In this document: positions 1-13,400 of the stretch, in pieces
Numbering within the stretch: the first letter of the stretch is position 1
Layout of the letters: the number at the start of each line of letters is the position of its first letter
NCBI GenBank assembly: GCA_947471745.1
Contig: CANJKZ010000503.1
Span: 1-64,000 of the forward strand
From: Closterium sp. Naga37s-1
Lineage: Eukaryota > Streptophyta > Zygnematophyceae > Desmidiales > Closteriaceae
Length of the DNA stretch: 64,000 bases
Direction: 5' to 3'
Notes under the pieces: generated by a model
Seen by the model: the letters and a program-made list of their open reading frames with translations, nothing else
Databases searched by the model: none
What the model was told of the DNA's origin: nothing
Program-made: the position numbers and the translations under genes

Positions 1-1432
1 TCACTATCACTCCTCTCCACGCCTCTCTTACCCCTACCACTGCTCTTCCTGTCCCTCTCCCTCTCCTCATGCCTCTCCTCTCCTCCTCCAGTCCTCTTAC
101 TCCCTTCCCTCTTTCCCTCCACTTCTCCTGTCTGATTCGCTATCACTCTTATCACTCCCACGCCTGCCCTTACCCCCACTGTATCTTCGCTTCTCCCTCT
201 CCCTGCGCCTATCCCCGTCACTCTCACTCTCACTTCCCTTCTTCTCTTTGCCCCTCTCACGTCCCCGCTTACTAGAACCAGCCTTACCTCTGCTCCTTTC
301 CTCATACCTCTCTCTTCCACTCCCCCTGCTGCCATCACTGCTGCTAACACTCCCTTCCCTCTCACCTCTCTCCTTCTCATACCTCCCACGAGACTGCCTC
401 TCATGCCTCCTGCTGCTGCCCTTCCTATCAGACCTCCTGCTCACCTCCTTCCCCTCATCCCATCACTGCCGTCCCTCTCACTCTCCACACGCCCGCTCCT
501 CTCGCTTCCACTCTCCTCCTTCACTTTCCGCCTCGCCTTCTCTCCCGAGTGGCTGCCCCGTTTCTTCTTCTCACTGCCCCTGCCCTCCCGCTTCTTCTCA
601 TGCTTCTTTGAACTCTCCTCCTCCTCCTCCTCCTCCTCCTCCTCCTCCTCATCTCTATCTCTCTTCCTCCTGCTTTTTCTCTCGTTGCTCCTGCTCCTGC
701 TCCTGCTTCTGCCCTTGCTCCTGCTCCTGCTTCTGCCCCTGCTGCTGCTCCTGCTCCTCTCCCGTTCTCCCTTCACATCCCTCCCTCCCTTCCTTCCGCC
801 TCGCCCCCTCTCCACACGCCTGTCCCCACTCCTCCTCGCGCTCCTTCCCTCGTCGCCCTCACTGCTGCTCCCAGCTGACGTCTCCTTCTCCCTAACACGC
901 TGCTCGCTCTTCCTCACGCTCCTTCATCAACCTCCTCTTCTCCTGCTCCTCTCGGCCGCTCTCCTCCCCCCCGCTCCTACTCTCACTCTCATCCCTCTTC
1001 TTCGAAGTATCTCGTCCCTCACTCGCATCCTCAATAATCTCCTTCCCTCGCCTCTCCTCACTCGCCCTTCTCACTGCAACCGCCCCCTCCGACTCCTCAC
1101 TCCTTTCACTGCTCGGACTCCTTCTCTCTTGCCTCTTGCCTCATCGCTCATTCTCCCTTCCACATCACTCTTCCTCTCCTCTCTATCGCTCATTGCAGCA
1201 CCACGGGAGCTCTCAGGGGTATCAGGCCCATAGCGGAGAGGCAGCAGGCCCATAGCGGAGAGCAGTAGCCCTTTCCTTTTCCGACTCTCCTTCCTCCTCC
1301 CTTCCTCTCGCCTTCGGCGTCCTCTCTCTCCTTGTCACTTTCTTCCTTCCTGCCTTTCCTCCTCCTCTCCTCATCGCTATCATCAGACTGGCTTTCAACC
1401 CTCCCTCTCTTCCGTCCCTTTCCTTCCCGCAT
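1..1432 (-). other. Frame-switching SR/RE-rich continuation of the PRP40C-like C terminus
   Basis: The last PRP40C-like exon stops at 1395, yet Arg/Ser/Glu/Asp-rich reading goes on leftward on the same strand in a chain of overlapping short frames: 1432-1190, 1253-1071, 1074-892, 917-441, 444-97, and an open frame running off the left edge. Each piece has the same character, for example [16 protein letters not shown] and SRGRSRSRSKGRSRSRS. They overlap by a few to about 65 bases, as single-base indels would produce. Near 1220-1262 a 21-22 bp direct repeat interrupts the pattern. Either the real C terminus is longer and the assembly has indel errors, or this is a decayed 3' extension. Small introns are possible, but I found no convincing pairs. 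Confidence 0.5.
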
Positions 1433-4400
1433 TCCTTCTCCGTCTCTCCTTCATCCTCCTCTCGTCTTCATCCTCCTCCTCCGCACTCACTCTGCCATCT
1501 CCCCTCGACCTCCCACTTCCGCCTCTCACACCACCACCACTCCCCCTTTCTGAGTCTCCACTAGAATCGGATCCTTCCTCCCTACGCTTCCTCTTCTCAT
1601 CCCCTCCGCTTTCTTCTCTCCCTTTCTCCTTCCTTCCCTTCTTCTCTGGAGTCTTCACCCCCTTCCCTGTGTTTCGAGACTCTTCCTCCTCACCTCCACT
1701 GCCATCCCTCACATACCTGTGTTTGCCTCTCCTCTCCTCCTCCCGATTCTTCCCCCTCTTCTCTCCATCACTCTCATCATCATCGGACACGCCTCCTCGC
1801 CCTTTCTCCATCCGCTTACCCTTCTTCCACTCGTCGTCTCTCCGATCGCCGTGCCGTGCGGCCCTACCGCTGTCCCTGTCGCCCCTATCCCGATCCCTCT
1901 GCTTTCCTTTACCCCTGCTCTTCGCTCCACCGTCGCTGTCCCCATCACTCTCCTCCCTCAGTCCTCTCTTCCTGTCATCGTCAGAATCATCCCTCTCGTT
2001 TCCTTCTCGCCTATCCCTCTTCTCATCCTTCCTCCTCGTTTCCCTACCTCCCTTTCTCCTCGCCCTCTCCACGCTGCCATCATCAGCACTGTCTCTATCC
2101 GAATCATCCCGTTCCCTCTTCCGCCTCCCATGACCCTCCTTCACGTCACCTCTGTACCTCTCCTTCCTCTCCTCCTTCCCTTCACCAAGCTCCTCGTCCT
2201 CATCACTACTCTGCCTCCTCTCCCTTCCCTTCTTCTTCTTCTCATCCCTCCCCTCCCTCTCCTTCCTTTTCCCTCCCTCGCTTTCTCCCCCCTCCTCCCT
2301 CTCACCATCCTTACCACTTCGCTTCGTCCTCTTCCCCTCCTCCCTTTCCTCGTCAGATTCATGCCCTCTTCGCCGTTCTCGTTTCTTCTCCCTCTCACGC
2401 CTCTTCTCCTTCTTCCCTTCATCCTCCTCCTCCTCCCCTCTCCCACGCCCCTCACGCCTATGCTTGTGCTCATGCCCGTGTCGCCTTCCCCATTTCGCCT
2501 TCTCATCCGTCTCCTCCCCTTCATCCTTCTCCTCTTCCTCCTCCCTTGCACTCTCCTCGCTACCCTCCCTCCTCCGGTGCCGGCGTTTTTCATCCCTCTC
2601 TTCATCACGTCCTTTATCCCTCTTCTTCTTCTCTTTCTCCTCCCTCTCCCTCTCCTTCTCCCTCTTCCTTTCCTTCTCCCTCTCTTTTTCCCTCTCCCTC
2701 TCCCTCTCCTTCTCCCTCTCCTTTTCCCTCTCCCTCTCCCTCTCCTTCTCCCTCTCCCTCTCCCTCTCCCTCTCCTTCTCCCTCCTCTCCCTCTCCTCCT
2801 TCTCCCTCTCCCTCTCCCTCTCCCTCTCCCTCTCCCTCTCCTTTTCCTTCTCCCTCTCTCTCTCCTTCTCCCTTTCTATCTTCCTTTCTTTCTCTCTCTC
2901 CTTCTCCCTTTCTATCTTCCTTTCTTTCTCTCTCTCCTTCTCTTTCTTCCTCTCCTTCTCCCTCTCCTTCTCCCTCTCCTTCTCCCTCTCCTTCTCCTTC
3001 TTCCTCTCCTTCTCCATCTCCTTCTCCCTCTCCTTCTCCTTCTTCCTCTCCTCCCTCTCCCTCTCCTTCTCTTTTTCCCTCTCCTTTTCCGCACGTCTTT
3101 CCTCTCGCTTCTCCCTGTGTCTGTGCTTGTGCGTGTGCTCCTTATCCCACCCCTCCTCGTCATCTTCCTTCTCGTCCCCATCTTCACCCCTCTTCTTCCC
3201 TCTCCTCTCCTTTTCCCTCTCCTCAGACCTCTTGCTCTTCTCCTCCTCTTCGTCCTCTCCTTGTTCTCCCTCCCTATCCGTCTCTTTCCCCAGATCCACA
3301 GCCATCCCCCCGCCTGTCTCCCCGTCCTCGCCCCTCAAATCATCCTCCCACTTCTCCCTCTCGCTCCCTTCCTTGTTCATATCTCCCCAACCGCTCCCCC
3401 CCTCATCCTCTCCGCGCTCCACTCTTTGCCTCCCCACTCCATGCTCCGCCAGAGCCTCTCCTTCGGCCCCCACTGCATTGCTGCCCAGTTCACTCTTTCT
3501 CTCAACATTCTCTTCCTTCTCTTCCTTCTCCTCCTCTACCTTCTCCTCTTCGTTCTCCTTCTCTTCCTTCTCCCTCTCCTCATCCTCGTCCTTATCTACC
3601 TCTTCCACCTCCACGCCATCCCTTTCCTCTCTCTCCGCCTCCTCCCTCTCTTTTTCACCCACCCCTTTCCCCTCTTTCTCCCCTTCTTCATCCGCCTTCT
3701 TCTCACCCTCCTCCCTCCTCTCCTCCTCTCCCTCCCCCTCCCCTCCACCCTCTCCCAACGCTCTCCCTTCTCCCCTCTCCTCCTTATCCTCTCCCTTCTC
3801 CCCACCTCCTCCTCTCTTCTCCTCCTCCTCATCATCCTCCTCTTCCCTCTCCCTCCTCCTCCTCCTCCGCCTCCGATCCCTCTTCACAGCAGCAACATCC
3901 ACCTCCTGCCCCTCGTCATCGATCACCCCAGCCTCCCTCAACTCCCCCTCCAGGCTCCTCACATGCTCGCGCCACAGCTCCTCCCGCTCGTGCCGGACCA
4001 GGTCGCGGTACCGGTCCTGGTGCCGAAGCACGGACTTAGCATCGGGCCAGGAGGAGGCGAGGCGGAGCCCGTCCTCACGAGCCTCGGAGATGGCGGCCAC
4101 TGACAGCTCCTCCTCCAGTAGCTCGCGGAACTCCCTCTGCACGCGCTGTTGGGGGAGAAGAGGAGGGGGAAGGGGTGAGGGGGGGAGGGGGGGAGATGTT
4201 TTGAGTCGATTCGACGAGCAAGCCTCAGAGAAGGCTGCCACTGAGAGCTCCTCCTCTAGCAGCTCGCGGAACTCCCTTTGCACGCGCTGTTGGGGGGAGG
4301 GAAAGGAAGGGCGAACAGAGGGAACGAAGGGGGATGAGGGAGATGAAGGGAATGGGCGGGGATAGGGTGGATAGGAGGGGCGTGGGGAAACGAAGGGGGA

Positions 4401-7400
4401 TGCGGGCAGAGAGGAGGTGGGGAGGAGAAGAGACGAAAGAAGGAAGGGCAGGGATCCCGGTGATGCATTTTGAAGGCGAAGGCCCGTGCATGGTGCGACC
4501 TGAGTGATCCTAAGTGCATGGTGCGACCTGAGTGATCCTAAGTGCATGGTGCGACCTGAGTGATCCTAAGTGCACAACAGGTCATGGCATGCACGGGAGG
4601 GAATGCACCTTGATGAGGCGGGCCATGTGCTCGTAGAAGAGGTCCTGGCGGTCGCGGCTGGTGAGCTCCTTGCTCCAATAGCACGACGCCTCGTCCTCCT
4701 CCAGCTTCTCCCGCGCATCAATCCACGATATCTGCCACCACCCAGGGGGCGGGCGGGCGGGCGAGGGAGGGGGGGAGCAGCAGTGAGCAATGAGCATGGA
4801 GGCGACAAGGCAACCAGGGGGCGGGCGGGAGCTGGGAGGGAAGACATCAAGTGGGCAGTCCAGCGGAGGGAGGGAGTAGCAGTGGGCGATCGGCACACCA
4901 AGGGAACAGCACACGCACACGCATGCGAAAGCGCAACAAGTCGATTGCTTCATGCAGAATGCTTAGAATCATCCCTTCCCCCACCAACCCCACCTTTCCT
5001 CCCTCTCTCCCCCCATTCCCCCTCCTTTCCCTCCCTCCTCCCTTCCCCCCTCCCTTCCCCCTCCCCCCTACATTGGGCGTCTGTATCTCGCGCCTCAGCA
5101 GGTCCTCAAAGTCCTCCTTGGCCTCCCGGCGCCGCACGCGCGCCCGCTCCCGCTCCTTCTTCTCCTCCTCCCGCTGCCGCAGCCTCTTCTCCTCTCGCTC
5201 CTGCTCGCGCTTCCGCTCCTGCAGCCAGCAACCACAGAAACATCACAACACAGATTCCTTCCCTTTACAGCAATCTCTTCGTTAGGACAACCGCACAAAC
5301 CTCCGAGGCAAATAGCAAGCTCTAGAACGAGTAGCGAGCGGCAGCAAGCACAGCAGAGTAAGGGGGCATGCCACATCCCCCCACTCCCCTCTCCCCTCTC
5401 TTCTTCCACCCACCACGCCACTCACCTCCTCCTCCCACCGCCTGCGCGCCTCCCTCTCCTTCTCCTCCTCCTCGCGCTGCAGTGTGTCCATGAATGCATC
5501 AAACAGCCGCTCGCGGTCCTCCCAGTGCTCCACCGCACTGTACCGCTCATCCTCCTTCAACTCCTCCCGCAGCTGCGAGGGGAGAGGGGAAGCGATGTCG
5601 GCGGGTGAGAGAGGAATGAGAAGCACAAGTGAGGTGGGTAGGTGGGGGACGGGGAAGGGATGATCCTTCCCACGCGCCATTGCTGCACCCTTCTCGCTGT
5701 GCTTGCTGTGCGTGGCAGACAGGGAGGAGCACGAGAGTGAGGGTCACGAGTGCGCATCACATCACAGGGGCGACTCTAGAGACGGATGATCGGAATGCAG
5801 TCAGCAGTGCAAGACTAGCGTGCTGGAGTTCGAGTTTCACAATGCCTGAGCTTCACTGCTATGCAGTAGCAGCACTAGCAGCAGCGTTTACCCAATGCGT
5901 GCAGTCAGCACAGCGACCGGGTTTTTCAGGCATCCCAGCGCGTGTGGTTGTCCTTGAACCTGCTGCACGTGCCACACATGCCATGTGCATGCCATGCCAC
6001 CACGCATCCATGATACATAGTCTAGCCTAGCTTACAAACGCAGACCTCAAACCTGCTGAAAAGAGATTCTAGCATGTGATTCATTTTCCAATTGCGTTGT
6101 TTAAAAACGCTCAATGTAGGTAATTAAACCTGCTCAAGTCATATTTTTTAAGCTGACTAAATAAAAAGCGCCTCTGCATCTCAATTTTGGAATGGCCAAA
6201 CATGTTTGTTCGAAAACACATGCTATGTGCAATTTGAACTGCGCTGCTGATAGATCGTTTGAAAGATCAAAACGTGAATTTATTTTATTTACTTTGTGCA
6301 GTGAAAAAGAGAGTCACCTTGGACCAGCGGGAGGAGAGGGCGATGTAGCGCTTGCCGCGGTACTCTTTCAGCATCTCCACAAACGCTTCTTCTGCCGCCT
6401 CCTTGCGCTCCTGCTGCCTCTCCTCCTCCAACCTCTTCAGCGGCACCACCCTGCCATGGTGAAGGTGCATGGCACAAACACAGACGCAGTTACAGGCACA
6501 GGCACAGACAGGCTTGGAAGGGAGGGAAGAACAAGGCGCCCTAGAAGCAACGCGTGGTTCCTTCCTAAGCCGCACAACTTTTGACTTCCAAGTATCGCGC
6601 CGCCCCTACATCCTCACTCAAGAGGGCCTGCCTTTTCAGTAGACTCAAGAATCGTGATGCTCCTGAGTATGTGATTGCAAAATTCTTACGTTGCAAGAAC
6701 CGTGCCGTGCCTACAGCCACACTCAAGTCAAGATGTCCTGGCCACCACAGGCAGCGGCTGATGCATCATGCACCAGACCGTGCACCAGATCATGTGCAAC
6801 AGATCATGCGCAACAGATCATGCACCAGATCATGCACCAGATCAAGCACCAGATCATGCACCAGATCATGCACCAGATCATGCACCAGATCATGCACCAG
6901 ATCATGCACCAGATCATGCACCAGATCATGCACCAGATCATGCACCAGATCATGCACCAGACCATGCGCAACAGATCATGCACCAGATCATGCACCAGAT
7001 CATGCACCAGATCATACACCAGATCGTGCACCAGATCATGCACCAGATCATGCACCAGATCATGCGCAACAGATCATGCACCAGATCATGCACCAGATCA
7101 TGCACCAGATCATGCACCAGATCATGCACCAGATCATGCACCAGATCATGCACCAGATCATGCACCAGATCATGCACCAGATCATGCACCAGATCATGCG
7201 CAACAGATCGTGCACCAGATCATGCGCCAGATCATGCACCAGATCATGCACAAGAGATCATGCACCAGATCATGCACCAGATCATGCATCAGATCATGCA
7301 CAACAGATCATGCACCAGATCATGCACAACAGATCATGCACCAGATCATGCACCAGATCATGCACCAGATCATGCACCAGATCATGCACCAGATCATGCG

Positions 7401-10400
7401 CAACAGATCATGCACAAGATCATGCACCAGATCATGCACCAGATCATGCACCAGATCATGCACCGGACCATGCAGCTCGCAACCTGATTTGCATGATCAT
7501 CAAGAACAAGCCATTCTGCTACCAACCCGAACGAGCTGTACAATGACACAAAAGGCGTCTCAGGGAGAGCAAGTTTACACACGAGGGGCAGGTGAGAGGG
7601 AAGAGAGAGTCAGAAGGCTGTGATAGTGCCTATAACGTTATCTCTGGCTGCTGGCCTGCAGGGGGAAGGAGTATTGGCAACAGAGAATGCAGCGGGTAGA
7701 CGCACAAACACCTATCACATGGATTTATTTGAGGTGTCTCAAACATTTTAGTTTCCTTTCATGTTGCCAAAGAGCAGTAGAGAGTCAAGACTTCAAAACT
7801 GAAGAAACGATTTCATACAATCACAAAACAACAACATCACTGCTTTTCAACTATGTTGCACCTGACGCCCAGCAAGGGCAGCGTCCAGCGTCCGGACGGT
7901 CACGTCCGGACGCTGGACGCGCCAAACATGTTTGTCGCTGGACGTTCGGGAAAAATATTTTCGGGCAGCCCGGAATTTGTTTGTTTTGCTGCACGAAATT
8001 GAGTCGCGATTTCATCGCGACCAGAATCGCGATGAAATCGCCGAACGTGGGTTGCGATTTTGACCTACAAAAACGCAACCCACAGTTTTTCCCCCTCACA
8101 CATTTGGTTTGGACCCATCCCCATCTAGTTCTCCCAACCAGGTCGACCCCCAACTAAACCAGAGAGCCAGATCCAGGTCGACATTAGAGAGATCTGTTTC
8201 TCTCGACATTGCCTAGCATACCTATCCCTACAATTCGCCAGTCACGCTACTTAGGCTTTGTAGTGTGAATTTAGGGTTAAGGAGATTAAGTTACAATGTC
8301 ATCTCCTAGTCCCGCCGGTCAATCTGGTAGTGGCTCCACACCTTCTGCAGGTGGTGTGGAGGGAAAACGCAAGTACGACGAAATGCATCTTAACCCCCAA
8401 GTAGCCTTACTAGGCAGGTTTTTTTACCCTGCCCGGGAAAAGATTTGCCCTGCCCGGACTAGCGTCAAGAGGGCGTCCAGGGCAGAGGAATCCGGGCGTC
8501 CAGCGTCTGGACGCCCCGTCCTGACGCCAGCGTAAAAAACGCTGGACGCGCCAGGCGCAACATAGCTTTTCAAAGCAAACATGGCATGCCATGACATGAA
8601 TGACATGAAAGCAAAACATGGCGAACGAAAAATGCCATGAGATGGAAATCAGGATGACGGGAAGGACTTGATTCAAAGAGCTCAAATTCCTTTCTTCCCC
8701 AAAGAAAAATCATTCTTTCTTTTTCTGATGAGATGAAACGTGAAATGAAGATAACTTCCTTTCCTTGCTCATGTTCAATAAAAACTACAGTGTGTCACAC
8801 ATCTTGCTTTGCACAAATGGAGAGAGAGGGATTACATTACATACAATAGTTTATTTGCTTTCTTTTGAACATATTCTTCAAACCTTCCTTTCTTTTCAAG
8901 AAAGCATTCAGGACATGATTGATGATTCGAGCAAAACCAAACAACTACTTCCTGTACGAAGTAGATTTGGCTACAGAAACGAAGATGCCATGGCTCAATG
9001 ACAGAAGCAACATGGAAATAAATAAAGGCAACGATGACATGGCTGTGGAGGATGTGGACGAATCTTGAGTGCACGGAAGCAAGAAAGGGAAGAGGAGGCC
9101 AGCAGGAGCAACAACAACCAACCAACCAATGCTGTCTTGAAGCAATGTTAGCTTTATCAGTTAAGTTCTTAGTGGACCACATTTTCCGAAGAGAATTCAA
9201 GCAAGCAGCATTATTCTGATCGGGTGAACCATTGGCAGTGGTGAAGACAGGCAGGAATGGCAATTCATGTGGCCCGAAACAAAAAGAGCATCACTCAGTT
9301 CACACTTCCCAGGGGGGGCATCATTACCACGCTGCATGCTCGCCTCGCCAATGAACCTTGCACCCGAGGTGCTGTGCTGTGAGTGCTCTTATCACTGCCC
9401 GACTGGCAAATCTTGACAACGGTGCAACTTAAGCAACCATGGTTCCCAAGTTCAATTCATATGTCAAGTCTACGATATTTAATGTGCACATCAAACGGAG
9501 GGACTCGAAGCTTCTTTTCTTTCTCGATAATCAGTTGCAAGGTAGCCTATGTGTGACCTGGCTTGCCTGGAAAGCTAATTCGTTTTGGCCGTTTTGCCTG
9601 CTTAACTAGAACGCATGTAAACACTATTGCAAGTAATGGTTTGCTGAAAAGTGGGGAGACAAAACGGGCAGGAAGGAGCAAAAGTGAAAGAGGGGTCGTA
9701 CCGCTCATTGAGAAGTGCGAGGCGGTCCTTGTCCTCCAGCGCTGCAGCCAGCAGGCGCGGGTCCGAGCCCCACTTGGCATCGCCGTGCAGCGTTTCCACC
9801 GTTGACTCGTGTGTCAGGTCCTGAGGGCATGAGGGCACGCATTCAGAAAGGACGGATTGGGTAAAAAAACAAAAAAGAGAGAATGAGTGGATGCACAGAA
9901 CACAGCCTTTGGAATGTTCACCACAACACATCGGCCTAATAATAGGTCCCCTCAGTACCCTCCTCACTCCCCCTAGTAACCCCTCAGTCAGTCCCCCCTT
10001 CCCCCAGTTACCCAGAGTAGAAGAGACCCCTTAGCCTCGATGTGGGACTCACCCCGCTCTCCTCCATGTCGTCCAGCAGGGCTTTAAACGCCTCCACAGC
10101 CGCCTTGTGTGCCCACCGCTTCTCCTTGCGCTCCGCTGTCGCCCGCGTGCGCACAAACTCCTCAAATATGGCCCGCCGCTCTGGCAGCGAGGGGATGGCC
10201 TGCACGTGAAGCAAGGAGAGAATGTGGTGTCAAAATTCATGTGCGCACTGCTGTCGCCCGCGTGCGCACAAACTCCTCAAATATGGCCCGCCGCTCCGGC
10301 AGCGAGGGGATGGCCTGGATATAAGAACGGATATGATCAATTTGCACGCACTCGTCTAACGCATCCTCCACTGCTGCCGTGTGATTCGAAGTTCTACCAA

Positions 10401-13400
10401 TGGCCCTTGTTTTAGGTAGAGCAGACATGTGGGCGACACAAGGCAAGCGGCAAGCGGGAGAGCAGTAAGAAGTGCAATCCGTGGCAGGGAGCATACCTTG
10501 TAGCGCGCATCGAAGATGAGTTTGGGCAGCTCCTTCTCCCACTTGGAGAATGGCGCCACTCCCTTCTCCTTCAACATCTCCTGTTGCGTTCCAACACACA
10601 CAGTGGCGTCACATGCGCCATGCACAGACAGAGGAGTAACGCTGAGAGTGGTACATAACAGGCATGCACTGTGTGAATTGCTGAGACAGGCTCGCGAAAC
10701 CACACGTCGCAATAAACATCTGCTCTTTGTGTGTAATCGTTCGAAGGAATAATGGCAAGGGGGAACAGAGTAACCAGGGGAGGATAAACAAACAGAGGTG
10801 TAAGGGGACTGAATCAAAGAGAGGAGACGCGAGGAGAGGAGAAAGCGAGGTAACTAAGCGAGTGCAAAGCCCAACGGTTGGTGGCTGGTTCCATTTCGTG
10901 AATGCAAAGCATAAGATGTCATGTCATGCTGCACGTGACAATGCCACCAAATGTTGCACCACTCCATGACACCCCGTCTTTCACGATGCCATGCCACGCT
11001 TCACCACACCACACCACACCACACCACACCACACCACACCACACCACACCACACCACACCACACCACACCACACCAGACCACACCACATCGGGCCATGGC
11101 AGCACGTACACGGAACTTCATCGCCCTTTCTTCCAGACTCAGCTCTTCCAACGGAACCTCCGCCCCGCCCTTCTCCTCACTCCCCTTCTCCTCACCCTCC
11201 TTCTCCTCACCCTGCTTCTCCCCGCCGCCCTTTTCCCCGCCCTCCTTCCCCTGTGCCACCTCTCCACCGTCTTCCCTCTCCCCTCCACCATCCTCTCCCT
11301 CCTGCTTGCCTTCTTCGCCCTCCTTCTCCCCATTGACTCCCTTGACTCCGTTGACTCCGTTGACCTCCTTCCCATCCCCACCCTGTGCTCCTGCACTGCT
11401 CTTTCCAGGCTTGGTCGTCGCAGCAGCAGCAGCAGTCGGAGCAGCCACGACAGCAGCTGCTGCTGCTGCGCCCGCCTTCATCTCCTTGTCGGCGTCCTGA
11501 AGGGAGGAAGAGGGAATAGGGAATAGGGAATAGGTAAAGGTGTGTTAACTTCATAGTTATTGCTTCGCTCTCGGGTGAACTCAGGGGATAGAGGCGAGTG
11601 CAGTGACACAAGCAGCAGGAGACAGGGGATGGGAGCGGGAGCAGGGCTGGCCAAGGGAAAAGGGAGCACGGCACAACAGCAGCAACCTGAACGGACGAAG
11701 CATCTCCTGCTCGAACTAACTGCCATCTCTGCAATCTCCCCCGCCACCCGCCACTTCCCCCTTTTAAGTCCTAACATACCAACATCTCAAAGCCTCCCTT
11801 CTCCCACCCTCATCCCTTCCCTACTCCCTCCCCCCCTCAACAATCACCTGCAGCTTCTTCTTCACCACCTCCAGCGCCGTCGCCTTGCCCAATGCTGCTG
11901 CTGCGCCCGCCGTCAACCCTAATCTACCACCCGCCCTCTCCCCCTCCCCCCTCCCCCCCCCCCCTACCGTAATCACCTGCAGCTTCTTCTTGACCACCTC
12001 AAGCGCCGTCGCCTTGCCCCCTGCTGCTGCGCCCGCCTTGCCCGCCGCCCCCGCGCCCCCCCGCCCCGCCAGCGAGAAGGAGAGCTTGCTGGCGGCGCGC
12101 GCCCGCTCCTCCTCCTCCGCCTCGTGCCGCTTCCGCACCTCCTGCACCTCCCCGGGCACCTGCCAGCTCGTGTCCTGGCGCGCAGCAGCGGACGGTGCGG
12201 CGGGGACGAGAGAAAGAGGGGGGGAATGGGGAGGGGGGGAAACGGAAGAGAGGCGGATGCAGAGTCAAGGGGAGATGATAGGATGGCGATGGGATTGAAG
12301 GCAGAAGAAGCAGAGACGAGAGACGGCAGGGTGAGTGAAAAGCATCGCTTGGCGTGAGAGTGGTGCACAAGGGAGTGACTGGCCTGCGTGGCGGTGTTGG
12401 AGAAGTACTTGTTAAAAAAAGTGACGTTTGGAGACGTCTCAAAACTTCACTTTTACAACAAGGCAGGGCAGGGGCTGACCTGCGTGACGGTGTTGTAAAA
12501 GTACTTCTTGCCATCACTCGTCGACACCAGCGCCCAGTCCGTGCCCTGCACTCGCTCCCTGTTGCTCACATGCACGCACAGACACACACGCACGCGCACA
12601 CACAAATAGAAACACGGACACGATTTCAGACACATACATGAACATGGAGAAGACCCAATAAGAGCACGAGCACAACGAGAGCGCAGTGATGCATGGCACA
12701 TGCCGGTGGGTGGGTGCGTGCGGAGGACTGCGATTCACGTCGCCCACATTCCACATGACAGATACCTACTGCCAGTCTACATGCAATGCTCTCCATGCCC
12801 TCTCGCCATGCCATGCTCTCCATGCCCCTCACCATGCCATGCTATGCTATGCCATGCCATGCCATGCCATGCCATGCCATGCCATGCCATGCTCACCATG
12901 CGACGGGAGTGGGCTGCTTCTCCACCTTGTCCTCCTGCACACACGCACGCACACGCATAAGCACCCACGGGGAGACACACATGTCCACACCACACAGGCT
13001 CAAAGACAGGCAGACATGAACCAACGTGCAAAGGAGCAGAGAGCGGCAAGGCAGGCAGGAAGACAGAGCGCGGGGAGGGGGCGAAGGGGCACCTGGAGTT
13101 TGAAGCCTTTGGGTTTGTGGTAGGTGGAGCGGCCAGTGACAGTGTTGTAGTAATACACCGTGCCCTCCTCCGTCTTGTGCGCCGTCCATGCCTCCACTCC
13201 CTCCTCCGCCTGCTCCTCCTTCTTCTCTTCCTTCCCCTCCTTTATCTCCTTCCCCTCCTTTACCTCCTTTCCCTCCCCCTCTTTCTCCTTGGTTGCGTCC
13301 TCAGTCCCCTCCCCTTGCTTCCCCGCTCCTCCCTTCTCATCCACCTCTCCCCCCTCCTTGTCTCCACCACCTTCTTCCGCTCCCCCTCCTTCCTTCCCTT

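Noticed and set aside
69-4365. Long plus-strand Leu/Ser/Pro-rich frames
   Set aside because: They are the complement of the purine-rich codons of the PRP40C-like last exon. The minus strand has the conserved FF domain and consistent splicing; the plus frames have nothing but composition.
6581-7623. Frames with [16 protein letters not shown] and CTRSCTRS repeats as a secreted repeat protein
   Set aside because: Products of the stop-free 12-bp minisatellite; all plus frames are open and the region lies in an intron.
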